This document shows, one piece after another, positions 1 through 7,793 of a stretch of 16,168 bases of DNA. The position numbers and the translations under genes are program-made. The notes under the pieces are model-generated. The model was not told the origin of the DNA. It ran no database searches and saw nothing but the letters and a program-made list of their open reading frames with translations. Each line of letters starts with the position of its first letter. Within the stretch, counting starts at the first letter, position 1. Source of the DNA: Ilumatobacteraceae bacterium (GTDB taxonomy: Bacteria > Actinomycetota > Acidimicrobiia > Acidimicrobiales > Ilumatobacteraceae); NCBI GenBank assembly GCA_023257035.1, contig JALRDI010000148.1, positions 1 through 16,168 on the forward strand, written 5' to 3'.

Positions 1-477
1 GCTCGTCGAAACTCCTGCTCCATTGCGGGTATCAGCCTGACGGACTGGCACAAATGAGGTGTAGCCGCGATTCGCTGCGATTACTCCCGTGACGTCGACG
101 ATCACGTGAGCCTCGCCGAAGACATACATGCAGACGTCTCCGTTAGCACCAACTGCGCTGAGGACGCCGGTTGCGACCGTCGCTCCACTGACAAAGTTGA
201 GACTTGATGTGTCGGGCACCGATGCGTCACAAGGGAAGACTGTTGCGAATCCGCCGTATGGGCCCGCAGATGTATCGGTGAGCGGCTCGCCTCCTGTAAA
301 TGCGGGGATCGAGAGCGTGACCTCTAGCTATGGTTCAGCGTTGTCGAGCGCGTTGGTCATGCCCGTCGGAAGTACGAGCGATGCCGCTGCGGCTACGGCG
401 AGCGAAGTGAGCGCGCGAATGATGAGTGGCACTCTGTATCCGCCTGAATGTCGGCGGGATGTGGGGGACGATGTCAC
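1..477 (-). pseudogene. Secreted DTR-repeat protein, 5' part, interrupted by an in-frame TAG
   Basis: Minus-strand reading frame from GTG at 477-475, with a GAGGAG ribosome-binding site about five bases upstream, running off the left edge of the window. Codons 1-49 give a signal peptide: an N-terminal region with paired arginines, then a hydrophobic stretch (LTSLAVAAAASLVLPTG). A TAG follows at 330-328. After it the same frame continues without another stop for about 109 codons. That part looks like a secreted beta-rich repeat domain, with VFPCDASVPDTSSLNF, GANGDVCMYVFGEAHVIVDV and VRQADTRNGAG. The last motif resembles the LDTR repeat common in actinobacterial extracellular proteins. There is no ATG, GTG or TTG between the TAG and residue VPD, so the mature domain has no plausible start of its own. 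It is either a pseudogene made by one change (for example CAG to TAG), an assembly error, or a readthrough case. The function is unknown, probably on the cell surface. Confidence 0.7.
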
Positions 478-495
478 TGGCTCTCCTCGAATATC

Positions 496-524
496 AACGT
501 ACGCAATTACGTGATCGTTGGCAA
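496..524 (-). promoter_or_regulatory. Possible promoter of the secreted DTR-repeat gene
   Basis: On the minus strand, TTGCCA (524-519) and TACGTT (501-496) are separated by 17 bases and lie 18 bases upstream of the GTG start. The -35 element is close to TTGACA. The -10 matches only the key T, A and final T. This is a weak prediction from spacing alone. The rest of 478-661, between this gene and the divergent transporter, shows nothing else I can name. Confidence 0.22.
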
Positions 525-661
525 TGCGGGAATTGTTACATGTAGCTCAATCCGGATGTCGTGGATTTTTTATGCCATCAAGACTCTTCTCTGACACGGC
601 CATGTCGGCGTCGGTCTGCTGAGATGAGTCGTAGTCCAACGGTGCTTCGAAAGGGGGGAAC

Positions 662-1846
662 ATGTCAGAAGAGCCTGGCGATCTCAGCAACCTTCGTCGT
701 TGGGGTGTTGTTGGGGCCGCGTTCTTGTCGTGCTTCACCTGTTTTGGTGTCGCATATTCATTCGGGGCCTTTTTTGATTCGATGTCCGAGGAATTTGGCT
801 CGGGCAAAGGCATGACGGCGCTGATGTTCTCGCTGACCACATGTTTTTACTTTTTGGGCGGAGTGGTAACAGGTCGACTTGCTGACCGATTTGGCCCACG
901 TCGCGTCGTGGTGGTCGGCGCCATCAGCATGGGAATTGGACTGTTTCTGACTTCGCTGGCTCAAGCGATCTGGGTTGGCTTTATCACCTATGGTGTCGGT
1001 GTCGGGACTGCAACCGCGTGCGGCTATGTCCCGATGGTGGCGACGGTCGGTGGGTGGTTTAACAAACGTCGTACGCTTGCACTAGGTCTCGCTGTGGCAG
1101 GTATTGGAGCCGGAACACTCATCTGTGCCCCGCTTGCCGCTTCTCTCATCGACCGTTACGGCTGGAGAACGACCTACGTCATTTTTGCGGTCGGTGGAAC
1201 GGTGGCGTTGTTGGTTGCGTCAATCGGAGCGGTGAAGCCCCCGATTGTTGGTGACGGTGGAGCGGTCGACCTGCGAGCGCTAACTCGTGACCGCAGGTTC
1301 ATCACTATGTATTCTGCTTCCCTCATCACGACGATGGCGCTCTTCACTCCATTTGTGTTTGTGAAGACATATGCAACTGACCGCGGCATTCCATCGGCAC
1401 GAGCGGCAGCCCTTATTGGTCTGATCGGAGCATCGTCAATCGTTGGTCGCCTCGGACTCGGTGCGCTTGGCGCGAAGGTTGGCCCAGTGCGATTGATGCA
1501 AGCATCATTTGGTGTGATGGCAGGTTCATATGCGATCTGGTTGGTAGCCGATGGTCGCTATGGAGTACTTGTCACATTCGCGATTGTGCTCGGGGTGGGC
1601 TACGGAGGGTTTATTGCGTTGTCGCCGGCCGCAGTTGCAGTGATGTTTGGCACGAACGGAATGGCAACGATTCTTGGAGCCACCTATACCGGAGCAGGCA
1701 TTGGAGGTCTGATTGGCCCTCCGTTGGCAGGCGCAATTATCGACGGCGCTGGGTTCAACGCTGGTATTTCATATGCCCTGATTACCGCAGCGGTGTCAAC
1801 GGTGGTGCTGTACACCTTGCCGGTGTCTCGAACCGCATCAACCTAA
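662..1846 (+). CDS. MFS transporter, oxalate/formate antiporter or monocarboxylate-transporter type
   Basis: A 394-residue integral membrane protein with about twelve hydrophobic segments, the normal size for the Major Facilitator Superfamily. The loop 2-3 signature is present as GRLADRFGPRRVV (about residues 71-83). The segment GWFNKRRTLALGLAVAG (131-147) after transmembrane helix 4 resembles the W-x-x-x-R-x-x-A-x-G pattern of the oxalate/formate antiporter and MCT branches, which move small organic anions. The substrate cannot be read from the sequence. The ATG at 662 follows an AAGGGGGG tract that can serve as ribosome-binding site. The gene is divergent from the secreted protein on its left. 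Its 3' end is only 9 bases from the 3' end of the convergent peptidase gene. Confidence 0.85.
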   Translation: MSEEPGDLSNLRRWGVVGAAFLSCFTCFGVAYSFGAFFDSMSEEFGSGKGMTALMFSLTTCFYFLGGVVTGRLADRFGPRRVVVVGAISMGIGLFLTSLAQAIWVGFITYGVGVGTATACGYVPMVATVGGWFNKRRTLALGLAVAGIGAGTLICAPLAASLIDRYGWRTTYVIFAVGGTVALLVASIGAVKPPIVGDGGAVDLRALTRDRRFITMYSASLITTMALFTPFVFVKTYATDRGIPSARAAALIGLIGASSIVGRLGLGALGAKVGPVRLMQASFGVMAGSYAIWLVADGRYGVLVTFAIVLGVGYGGFIALSPAAVAVMFGTNGMATILGATYTGAGIGGLIGPPLAGAIIDGAGFNAGISYALITAAVSTVVLYTLPVSRTAST

Positions 1847-1855
1847 GAGCACTGG

Positions 1856-3661
1856 TTAGAGCCGGCCCGCTGCTTGGGCGGCTTCCGTCGCTCGCACGAG
1901 TTGTTGCTCGACGATGTCGAGACCTGCTGACCAGAACCCGGGATCGGTGAGGTCACAGTCGACAAGCGCAGTGAGCTGTTCGGGTTTCATAGATCCACCT
2001 GCTCGCAGCATGTCGAGATAGTTCGGCACGAACGAGTCGCCCTGAGCCTCAAACTTTGCGTACACGCTGAGTGCGAGGAGTTGGCCGTATGCGTAGGCGT
2101 AGACGTATCCTGGCGTAGCGATGAAATGTGGGATATAACTCCACCAGTTTCGGTATCCCTCTGTGATCTCGACTGAGTCGCCCAGCATCGCTTGCTGGGA
2201 TGACGCCCATAGATCACCGAAGCGTTCAACTGAAAGCTCACCGACCTCTCGACGCTCGGTATGGCACGCGTGCTCAAAGCGGTTCATCGCGACCTGTCGG
2301 AACACGGTTGCGATTGAGTCCTCAAGCGTCGATGCGAGAAGGGCAAAGCGTTCGCCAGGGTCGTCAAGCATTGCAAGCAATCGGTTATTCGTGACCGTTT
2401 CACCAAACACCGATGCGGTTTCGGCGAGCGTGAGCGGCGTTGACTGATGAAAGATGCCCTGTTCGCGAGCCAGGTACCCATGAACGCCGTGGCCGAGTTC
2501 GTGAGCGAGGGTGGCGACGTCGCGTGGTGTTGAAGTCCAATTCAACAGGACGTACGGATGATGCGACGGTACGGCATATGCGCAGAACGCCCCGCCGCGT
2601 TTGCCAGGTCGAACCGGGGCATCGATCCATTGTTCGTCGATGAAGCGTCCGACGATGTTGGCCAGTTCGGGGGAGAAGCTCGCGTATGCCTCCCTTACTA
2701 CGTTGCTTCCCTCGCGCCATCCGATGGTGGTGTCACTCTCAGCAACCGATGCCATTCGGTCGAAGTCGCGTAACTTCTCCACCCCGAGTACTTGGGCTTT
2801 CAGCGAGTACCACTTCTGTGGAATGTCGAAACGTGCGACGACTGCATCAATAAGTGCTTGCACACTTTCGTCACTGGCTTCATTCGCCATATTGCGACTG
2901 GTGATCCACGTCGGGTAGTTGCGCAATCGATCGTCAATTGATTTGTCGAGTAGCAGTGTGTTGTAAATGTACGCACGTGTGCGGAGCCCGGGTTCGAGAG
3001 CGGCTGAGACCGACTCAGCAGCTTGTTCGCGAGTCGAACTACCTGGTGCATGAAGATGTGCGAGAGCAGACATCAGACTTACGTTTCCACCGAGTGACTC
3101 AGGAAGTTCGACAGCGATCGCGGATGTGTGCTCTTCGAATAGCCGAACCCACGCGCTCGCCCCGGCGAGTGAAGTCTCAGACAGCACGGTCTCTTCCGGC
3201 TCAGACAATTGGTGGGGTTGATAGCGCCGGAGGTTCTCAAGATGATGCCGACAGAAGTCGAATCGAGCTTCGTAGAGCAGCTCCCGTGAACGTTCATCTG
3301 GCACTTCTGCCCACTCGAGATCAACGAATAAGAGTTTTGTGCTGACTGCATTCGACTGCTCGTTGATGAATTGCATCTCGGCTGCAATCTCGGGGTCTGC
3401 AGTGTTTTCGGAAAACTTCAGGGTGGTGTAGTGCCCCGCCCTACTGAGCAGTTCTGATGTCTCAGCCAGCATGCTCATCATTTGGAAGAGCTCGTCGCTC
3501 GACATCGTTGCGACCATTCCCTTGAAGCGTTGGAGGTCATCGGCAAGGGATTGTGCCCGGTCAACGAGTTCACGCGGTGATGTTGCGTCACGTTCGGACA
3601 GCAAACCCGAAAGGTTCCATGCAACATCTGACGCGGCGAGATCGGTGTCTGCAGAAGTCAT
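1856..3661 (-). CDS. M3-family oligoendopeptidase (PepF-like zinc metallopeptidase)
   Basis: A 601-residue cytoplasmic zinc endopeptidase that cleaves short peptides. The catalytic motif HELGH is at about residues 387-391 within ATLAHELGHGVHGYLA. It is followed by TLAETASVFGE, whose first glutamate (about E414) should be the third zinc ligand, as in thimet/PepF peptidases. Length and the helical N-terminal half fit the PepF branch. No signal peptide is visible. I chose ATG at 3661 (MTSADTDLAASDV). A TTG at 3685 would add eight residues, and neither start has a clear ribosome-binding site. It is divergent from the tetR-like gene with about 98 bases between the starts, so the two could share control. 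Its 3' end nearly meets that of the upstream transporter. Confidence 0.92.
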   Translation of the reverse strand: MTSADTDLAASDVAWNLSGLLSERDATSPRELVDRAQSLADDLQRFKGMVATMSSDELFQMMSMLAETSELLSRAGHYTTLKFSENTADPEIAAEMQFINEQSNAVSTKLLFVDLEWAEVPDERSRELLYEARFDFCRHHLENLRRYQPHQLSEPEETVLSETSLAGASAWVRLFEEHTSAIAVELPESLGGNVSLMSALAHLHAPGSSTREQAAESVSAALEPGLRTRAYIYNTLLLDKSIDDRLRNYPTWITSRNMANEASDESVQALIDAVVARFDIPQKWYSLKAQVLGVEKLRDFDRMASVAESDTTIGWREGSNVVREAYASFSPELANIVGRFIDEQWIDAPVRPGKRGGAFCAYAVPSHHPYVLLNWTSTPRDVATLAHELGHGVHGYLAREQGIFHQSTPLTLAETASVFGETVTNNRLLAMLDDPGERFALLASTLEDSIATVFRQVAMNRFEHACHTERREVGELSVERFGDLWASSQQAMLGDSVEITEGYRNWWSYIPHFIATPGYVYAYAYGQLLALSVYAKFEAQGDSFVPNYLDMLRAGGSMKPEQLTALVDCDLTDPGFWSAGLDIVEQQLVRATEAAQAAGRL

Positions 3662-3759
3662 CGCAACAGTCTGGCCGGGATGCAATCGTTGCGGCTACGC
3701 CTACGGGATGATTGGCGCACCATCCGGCCTCATATCAATTTATGGTTAAGGTGTTAAGT

Positions 3760-4368
3760 ATGCCTACTAGCGCAGCCACTCGAGAACGAATCCTCGTCGA
3801 AACAATTCGAGCGATAGACGAAGGTGGAGATCGTGGCGTTCGTGTTGCGCGTGTCGCGCAGGCAGCTGGTGTCACACAAGGGATGGTTACCTATCACTTT
3901 GAGACACGTGATCGGCTTCTTGCTGAGGCCCATGCTCGACGTATAGGCAAGACGATCAATGACGATGTGAGCGCAGCGTTAGCGCTTGCCGTTCGAGCGC
4001 TGACAATCGAAGAGTTTGTTTCGGGGATGAACCAGTTGACCGCCGCAGTGCTTGACCCTCAACGGCGAGAAGACCGGAAAAAACGAATGGCGGCGCTTTC
4101 GTATTCGCTCTCAGATGACGAACTGTTCGCCGCAATGCGATCGGAATATACGGCAATTACCGGGCATTTTGAGAATGTGATTGACACTGCGAAGTTGCGT
4201 GGATTTATTCGGTCAGACCTCGATTCGCGAGCGATTGCGACGATGGTGATGTCGTATTCATTTGGACTCGTTCTCGCTACGTTCGATGAACAGGCAGCGA
4301 CCGACGAATCATTAGGTGCCGTGATTTCCGCCTTCGTCGAAGGCCTGGTCGTAACACCATCTGCCTGA
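3760..4368 (+). CDS. TetR/AcrR-family transcriptional regulator
   Basis: A 202-residue one-component repressor. The N-terminal DNA-binding domain has the typical layout: TRERILVETIRAIDEGG (helix 1), then VRVARVAQAAGVTQGMVTYHF (helix-turn-helix, about residues 28-48). The C-terminal part is a variable, mostly helical ligand-binding and dimerisation domain. I chose ATG at 3760 because AAGGTG lies six bases upstream. In-frame TTG 3712 and ATG 3742 would add unconserved residues. It is followed after 34 bases by a drug-efflux type MFS on the same strand, which is the likely target together with its own promoter. The effector is unknown. A direct repeat GTTAAG-GT-GTTAAG (3744-3757) just ahead of the start could be an operator half-site or chance. 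Confidence 0.92.
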   Translation: MPTSAATRERILVETIRAIDEGGDRGVRVARVAQAAGVTQGMVTYHFETRDRLLAEAHARRIGKTINDDVSAALALAVRALTIEEFVSGMNQLTAAVLDPQRREDRKKRMAALSYSLSDDELFAAMRSEYTAITGHFENVIDTAKLRGFIRSDLDSRAIATMVMSYSFGLVLATFDEQAATDESLGAVISAFVEGLVVTPSA

Positions 4369-4369
4369 T

Positions 4370-4387
4370 TAGCCGCATTCTGCGCTA
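4370..4387 (+). other. Small imperfect hairpin between the TetR gene and the efflux gene
   Basis: TAGC-C-GCA-TTC-TGC-GCTA directly after the tetR-like stop codon can form a 4 + 3 bp stem with one bulged C and a three-base loop. There is no following T tract, so it is not a standard terminator. It might tune expression between the two genes or be incidental. Confidence 0.25.
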
Positions 4388-4402
4388 GACATCGGATCAC
4401 GT

Positions 4403-5641
4403 ATGAACCCCCAAGTAGTTGAACGCGCCCAAACGCAGAACTGCAAACTGCGCCGAGGAGAACTCCTCGCAATGCTGTCGCTCATCATGGCGCTGATGGC
4501 GATGGCGATCGACCTCATGCTGTCGGCCTTCGACGACATGAGAGCCACATTTGGCCTCGAGCCGACCTCCAATGAGGTCGCTGGAGTAGTCACTGTCTTC
4601 TTTATGGGATTCGCGGTGGCGCAGTTTGTGTATGGGCCGCTGACAGATCGATTTGGACGTAAACGAGTCTTAGGGGTGAGTATCGCGATTTACATCGTCG
4701 GCGCTATTGCGTCTGCACTAGCACCTTCGCTCGGTTTGTTACTCGCGGCACGTTTTGTCTGGGGAATCGGCGCCGCAGGTTCTCGCGTGGTTGCGACGGC
4801 CGTGATTCGCGATCTGTTCGAAGGCGCCGAGATGGCGAAGGCCATGTCGCAGATCATGGCGGTGTTCATTATGGTGCCGGTAATCGCTCCCGCTCTCGGC
4901 GCGGGAATCATTGCGTTCTTGCCCTGGCAGTCAGTGTTTTGGGCGTGTGCGCTGTGGTCGATTGCAATGTGGCTGTGGTCGCGGAGGCTTCCTGAGACGC
5001 TGCCGGTCGAACAGCGTCGCAGGCTTGATAAGGCGGATATCGCCGATAGTTACCGAACGTTCTTCACCACCCGCCCAACCCTGTGGTACTCCGTTTCATC
5101 GATCTTCATGCAGAGCGTGTTCACGATGTATCTCGCGTCATCTGAACTCATCGTTAGCGAAATTTTTGGCCACCGTTCATGGTTTCCATTCGTCTTTGGG
5201 GCAACGGCTATTGGATTCGGCATTGCGTCACTCGTGAACGGAAAAGCGGTGGGGCGTTTCGGAGTGAGGCCAGTTTTGAATCGGATGCTGGTCGTGCTCA
5301 ACGTGTGCGCCACAATACTGGTTGTCGTTGCCCTATCTGGTAGCGGTCAGCCGTCGTTTTGGGTGTTCATGCCGGCGTTGGCGTTAATGCTGTCGGCCTT
5401 CATGTTCATCATGCCGAATATGAACGCAGAGGCGATGCAACCGGTTCCGCATATTGCCGGAACAGTCTCAGCATTATCGGGCGGTTTCAGAATGCTCGGC
5501 GGTTCGATTCTTGGCGGTCTCGTTGCGGCACGTATTGATGTTTCGGTAACGCCGTTCGCGGTCGCAGCGCTCATTTTTGCGCTGTTGTCGTGGGCATCTG
5601 CTTACATCGCTCAAATCGAATCAACCGATCTCGCTGTTTGA
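4403..5641 (+). CDS. Bcr/CflA-like multidrug efflux MFS transporter
   Basis: A 412-residue inner-membrane drug:proton antiporter candidate with twelve predicted helices. The motif GPLTDRFGRKRVLG (about residues 78-91) is the loop 2-3 signature. RFVWGIGAAGSRVVATAVIRD followed by a proline-rich helix (VPVIAPALGAG) is the pattern of the Bcr/CflA (bicyclomycin/chloramphenicol resistance) branch. The start is uncertain. ATG 4403 has no strong ribosome-binding site. ATG 4472 lies 11 bases after GAGGAG and would drop 23 cytosolic residues, keeping all membrane helices. It is the second gene of a likely two-gene unit with the TetR regulator, and the substrate is unknown. A 16-bp palindrome (4454-4469) lies within the 5' coding region. 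Confidence 0.87.
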   Translation: MNPQVVERAQTQNCKLRRGELLAMLSLIMALMAMAIDLMLSAFDDMRATFGLEPTSNEVAGVVTVFFMGFAVAQFVYGPLTDRFGRKRVLGVSIAIYIVGAIASALAPSLGLLLAARFVWGIGAAGSRVVATAVIRDLFEGAEMAKAMSQIMAVFIMVPVIAPALGAGIIAFLPWQSVFWACALWSIAMWLWSRRLPETLPVEQRRRLDKADIADSYRTFFTTRPTLWYSVSSIFMQSVFTMYLASSELIVSEIFGHRSWFPFVFGATAIGFGIASLVNGKAVGRFGVRPVLNRMLVVLNVCATILVVVALSGSGQPSFWVFMPALALMLSAFMFIMPNMNAEAMQPVPHIAGTVSALSGGFRMLGGSILGGLVAARIDVSVTPFAVAALIFALLSWASAYIAQIESTDLAV

Positions 5642-5714
5642 TCGCAGTAGTGCTACCTGTCTCAGTTCCAGCATCGTGGGGTAGGCGCTCAGTAGAAGCG
5701 ATACCGTACGACGT

Positions 5715-5942
5715 GTGGACGTACGAATTGGTGTAACACAGGTGGCGAGAGAACTGGCGTTTGAGGTCGACGATGCCCAGCGCGAGGATCTTCACGGCCG
5801 AGTCGAGGCTGCCCTCTCCGGTGCAACCGATGTGCTGTGGGTGACAGATCGCAAGGGTCGAGACGTCGCCATCCCTTCAGCGAAAATTGCGTACGTCGAA
5901 CTCGGCACGTCGGAAGAGCGACGTATCGGCTTCGGTGGCTGA
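5715..5942 (+). CDS. DUF3107 family protein
   Basis: A 75-residue protein matching the actinobacterial DUF3107 family: start DVRIGVTQVARELAFEV, then a central DVLWVTDRKGRDVAIPSAKIAYVELG, and an end of the RRIGFG type. The family is small, soluble, probably an alpha/beta fold, and of unknown function. It is not near a transporter or toxin module. The start is GTG at 5715 with no good ribosome-binding site. Two CGTACG palindromes (5705-5710 and 5720-5725) flank the start codon and might pair. The stop codon overlaps the proposed GTG start of the methyltransferase gene by eight bases, which suggests translational coupling and one transcript. Confidence 0.88.
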   Translation: MDVRIGVTQVARELAFEVDDAQREDLHGRVEAALSGATDVLWVTDRKGRDVAIPSAKIAYVELGTSEERRIGFGG

Positions 5943-7185
5943 CATAACCGTCCCCCACGACACATCTGATCCGTTGTCTCGTCGGGTTGCGATTCGGCCG
6001 ACGCCTGCTGGTTTACATGCTGTGCGGTCAGGTGACCCGTGGCTCTACGACGGATCAATCTCCACAGCTGATCCTGTTGACCTTCCTGCGGGCAGCGTTG
6101 CGATCATCTTTGATGGACGGCGAGTTGCCGGGGTGGGGCTTTGGGACCCCGCATCGCCAATCCAGGTCAAGGTGCTGCATTCGGGTGGCCCGCTCAACGT
6201 CAATCGACAGTTATGGATCGATCGTCTGGTTGCGGCAAAAACGCGTCGAGGAAAATTGGTCGACGACCCGTTGACTACGGCTTGGCGATGGGTGCACGGT
6301 GAGAATGACCAACTACCCGGTCTCGTTTTAGATCGTTATGAAGAGACGCTCGTGATCAAGTTGTATAGCGATGCGTGGTACCCGCACCTTGACGATGTCG
6401 TGGCGGCGGCGCAGGAGGTCTTACCGAGCACAACAATCGTGTTGCGCTGCGCTCGACGTGTGACACCTCCTGCTGGTGCTCCGATTGATGGAGACGTGCT
6501 TGTTGGGTTGATGACTGACGGCAATGTCACCTACCTCGAGCGTGGGCTCACGATGACTGCTGACGTTCGCCGCGGGAATAAGACCGGAACGTTCCTTGAC
6601 CAACGGGACAACCGCAGTTTGGTCGGCGCAGCCAGTGAGGGAGCGCGAGTGCTTGACGTGTTTACTGCAACAGGTGGATTTGCGCTTGCAGCAGCTGCGG
6701 GAGGTGCGCGAAGTGTGCACATGGTCGACATCTCGCAACCTGCACTTGAGGTAGCGAAAGCGAATATCGCTCGGAACCGCAATGTTGGGCACGTTCGTCG
6801 TTGTGAGGTGACAGCGCAGCAAGGCGATGCATTTGAGGTTATGGAGTCTCTTGCTGCAGCGGGTGAACGATTTGACGTTGTGATTGTTGACCCACCCTCG
6901 TTCGCACAAAACGAGAAGTCAATTCCTCGGGCACTGTCGTCGTATCGACGGCTCGCGCGCGCTGGTCTACGACTCACCACCGATGGCGGACTGCTCGTGC
7001 AGGCTTCATGCTCGAGCAGGATCACAATTGAAGATGTAGCTCGCGAAATGAAAACAGCGTCGCGCGAGGCGCGCCGTCCATTTACTGAGATACGTCGGAC
7101 CGGTCACGCAATCGACCATCCGGTTGGGTTTGCCCGTGGGGCCTACCTTAAAGCGCTGTATGCCGCTGTTGCAGCCTCGGTTTGA
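5935..7185 (+). CDS. RlmI-type class I SAM-dependent rRNA methyltransferase
   Basis: A 416-residue protein. The N-terminal part (about residues 17-85: RRVAIRPTPAGLHAVRSGDPWLYDG, broken here as RRVAIRPTPAG and GDPWLYDG) is a PUA-like RNA-binding domain. The catalytic Rossmann domain has the SAM-binding motif VLDVFTATGGFALA (D241), the acidic VDIS strand end, DPPSF at 319-323 and a QASCSS motif at 356-361. This layout is that of RlmI, which makes m5C in 23S rRNA, but the exact target in this organism is inferred. I chose GTG 5935, which overlaps the DUF3107 stop. A TTG at 5887 would overlap by 56 bases. The last 43 bases are antisense to the 3' end of the convergent HD-domain gene. Confidence 0.9.
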   Translation: MADITVPHDTSDPLSRRVAIRPTPAGLHAVRSGDPWLYDGSISTADPVDLPAGSVAIIFDGRRVAGVGLWDPASPIQVKVLHSGGPLNVNRQLWIDRLVAAKTRRGKLVDDPLTTAWRWVHGENDQLPGLVLDRYEETLVIKLYSDAWYPHLDDVVAAAQEVLPSTTIVLRCARRVTPPAGAPIDGDVLVGLMTDGNVTYLERGLTMTADVRRGNKTGTFLDQRDNRSLVGAASEGARVLDVFTATGGFALAAAAGGARSVHMVDISQPALEVAKANIARNRNVGHVRRCEVTAQQGDAFEVMESLAAAGERFDVVIVDPPSFAQNEKSIPRALSSYRRLARAGLRLTTDGGLLVQASCSSRITIEDVAREMKTASREARRPFTEIRRTGHAIDHPVGFARGAYLKALYAAVAASV

Positions 7186-7724
7186 GGCACAAAGAACCGT
7201 TCGATGATCGGGATAAACGAATCGAGTGATGCCGACTTGTAATCAGGGTCAAACGCGGTCTGGTCATACTTGTGGCAGAACTCTTCGGTGTACTCAAAGT
7301 ACGGAGAATCTCGGTAGTTCTCTCGGGTGTTTCGGTCTGCCCCAATGTGGTGCCAGAAGTAGTAGCCCTGGAAAATGCCGTGGTGTTCGACCATCCAGTG
7401 GTTGGCTTCTGAAACATAGGGCTTAATGATGCCGGCGGCAATTGACGGGTGGTTCATCGGTGCGAGGGTGTCGCCGATGTCGTGAAGCAATGCACACAAC
7501 ACGTATTCGTCATCGCGCCCATCTTCTGCCGCGCGAGTGGCCGTTTGGAGTGAATGCTCGAGTCGGGTCACTGGGAACCCACCGTCATCGCGCTCAAGAA
7601 TTTTGAGTTGTTCGATGATGTTGGCAGCTGCCATGGCCTGGGTGACTGGGAAGTCATTTTGGATGATCTTCCAATCAGCCTCGGTTGATTCCTCAAAACT
7701 ACGGAAAGAAGCCTTTGCGTTCAT
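7143..7724 (-). CDS. HD-domain protein, probable PhnZ/TmpB-like diiron oxygenase family
   Basis: A 193-residue soluble HD-fold protein. Metal-ligand candidates are H57 (in LEHSLQ), H81-D82 (ALLHDIGD), H92 (NHPS), H115 (VEHHG) and D168 (SLDSF). This six-ligand pattern, with 24 residues from the LEH histidine to the HD histidine, is that of the mixed-valent diiron HD oxygenases such as PhnZ and TmpB, which cleave hydroxylated aminophosphonates. Ordinary HD phosphohydrolases lack the early LEHSLQ histidine. The sequence after the core (DSPYFEYTEEFCHKYDQTAFDP) is longer than I recall for PhnZ, so the substrate may differ. No phosphonate gene is nearby. The start is ATG 7724. The 3' 43 bases overlap the methyltransferase gene on the other strand. 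The gene is divergent from the kinase with 69 bases between starts. Confidence 0.82.
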   Translation of the reverse strand: MNAKASFRSFEESTEADWKIIQNDFPVTQAMAAANIIEQLKILERDDGGFPVTRLEHSLQTATRAAEDGRDDEYVLCALLHDIGDTLAPMNHPSIAAGIIKPYVSEANHWMVEHHGIFQGYYFWHHIGADRNTRENYRDSPYFEYTEEFCHKYDQTAFDPDYKSASLDSFIPIIERFFVPQTEAATAAYSALR

Positions 7725-7793
7725 ATCCGTACCGTAGTCATTTCTTGTGGGTATGGCGGACTCGGTGGGGTGCTGTAGTGCAAACTTTGGGGA

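Noticed and set aside
128..514. Plus-strand 128-codon open frame, Ser/Thr/Ala-rich
   Set aside because: It is antisense to the secreted DTR-repeat frame, has no ribosome-binding site and no recognisable domain. The minus strand gives a signal peptide and a known repeat motif.
2938..3345. Plus-strand 135-codon Arg-rich open frame
   Set aside because: It is antisense to the conserved oligoendopeptidase, and its arginine-rich composition is typical of shadow frames in GC-rich codons.
3712..3759. N-terminal extensions of the TetR regulator (TTG 3712 or ATG 3742)
   Set aside because: The helix 1 region begins right after ATG 3760, which has AAGGTG at good spacing. The added residues are not family-like.
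5705..5725. Paired CGTACG palindromes around the DUF3107 start as an operator
   Set aside because: CGTACG is short and frequent in this base composition. The possible stem is five base pairs, so there is too little to claim a site.
6421..7025. Two long minus-strand open frames (162 and 164 codons) inside the rRNA methyltransferase gene
   Set aside because: Both are low-complexity (Ser/Arg/Cys or Ala/Ser-rich) and lie wholly opposite conserved catalytic motifs of the methyltransferase, so they are shadow frames.
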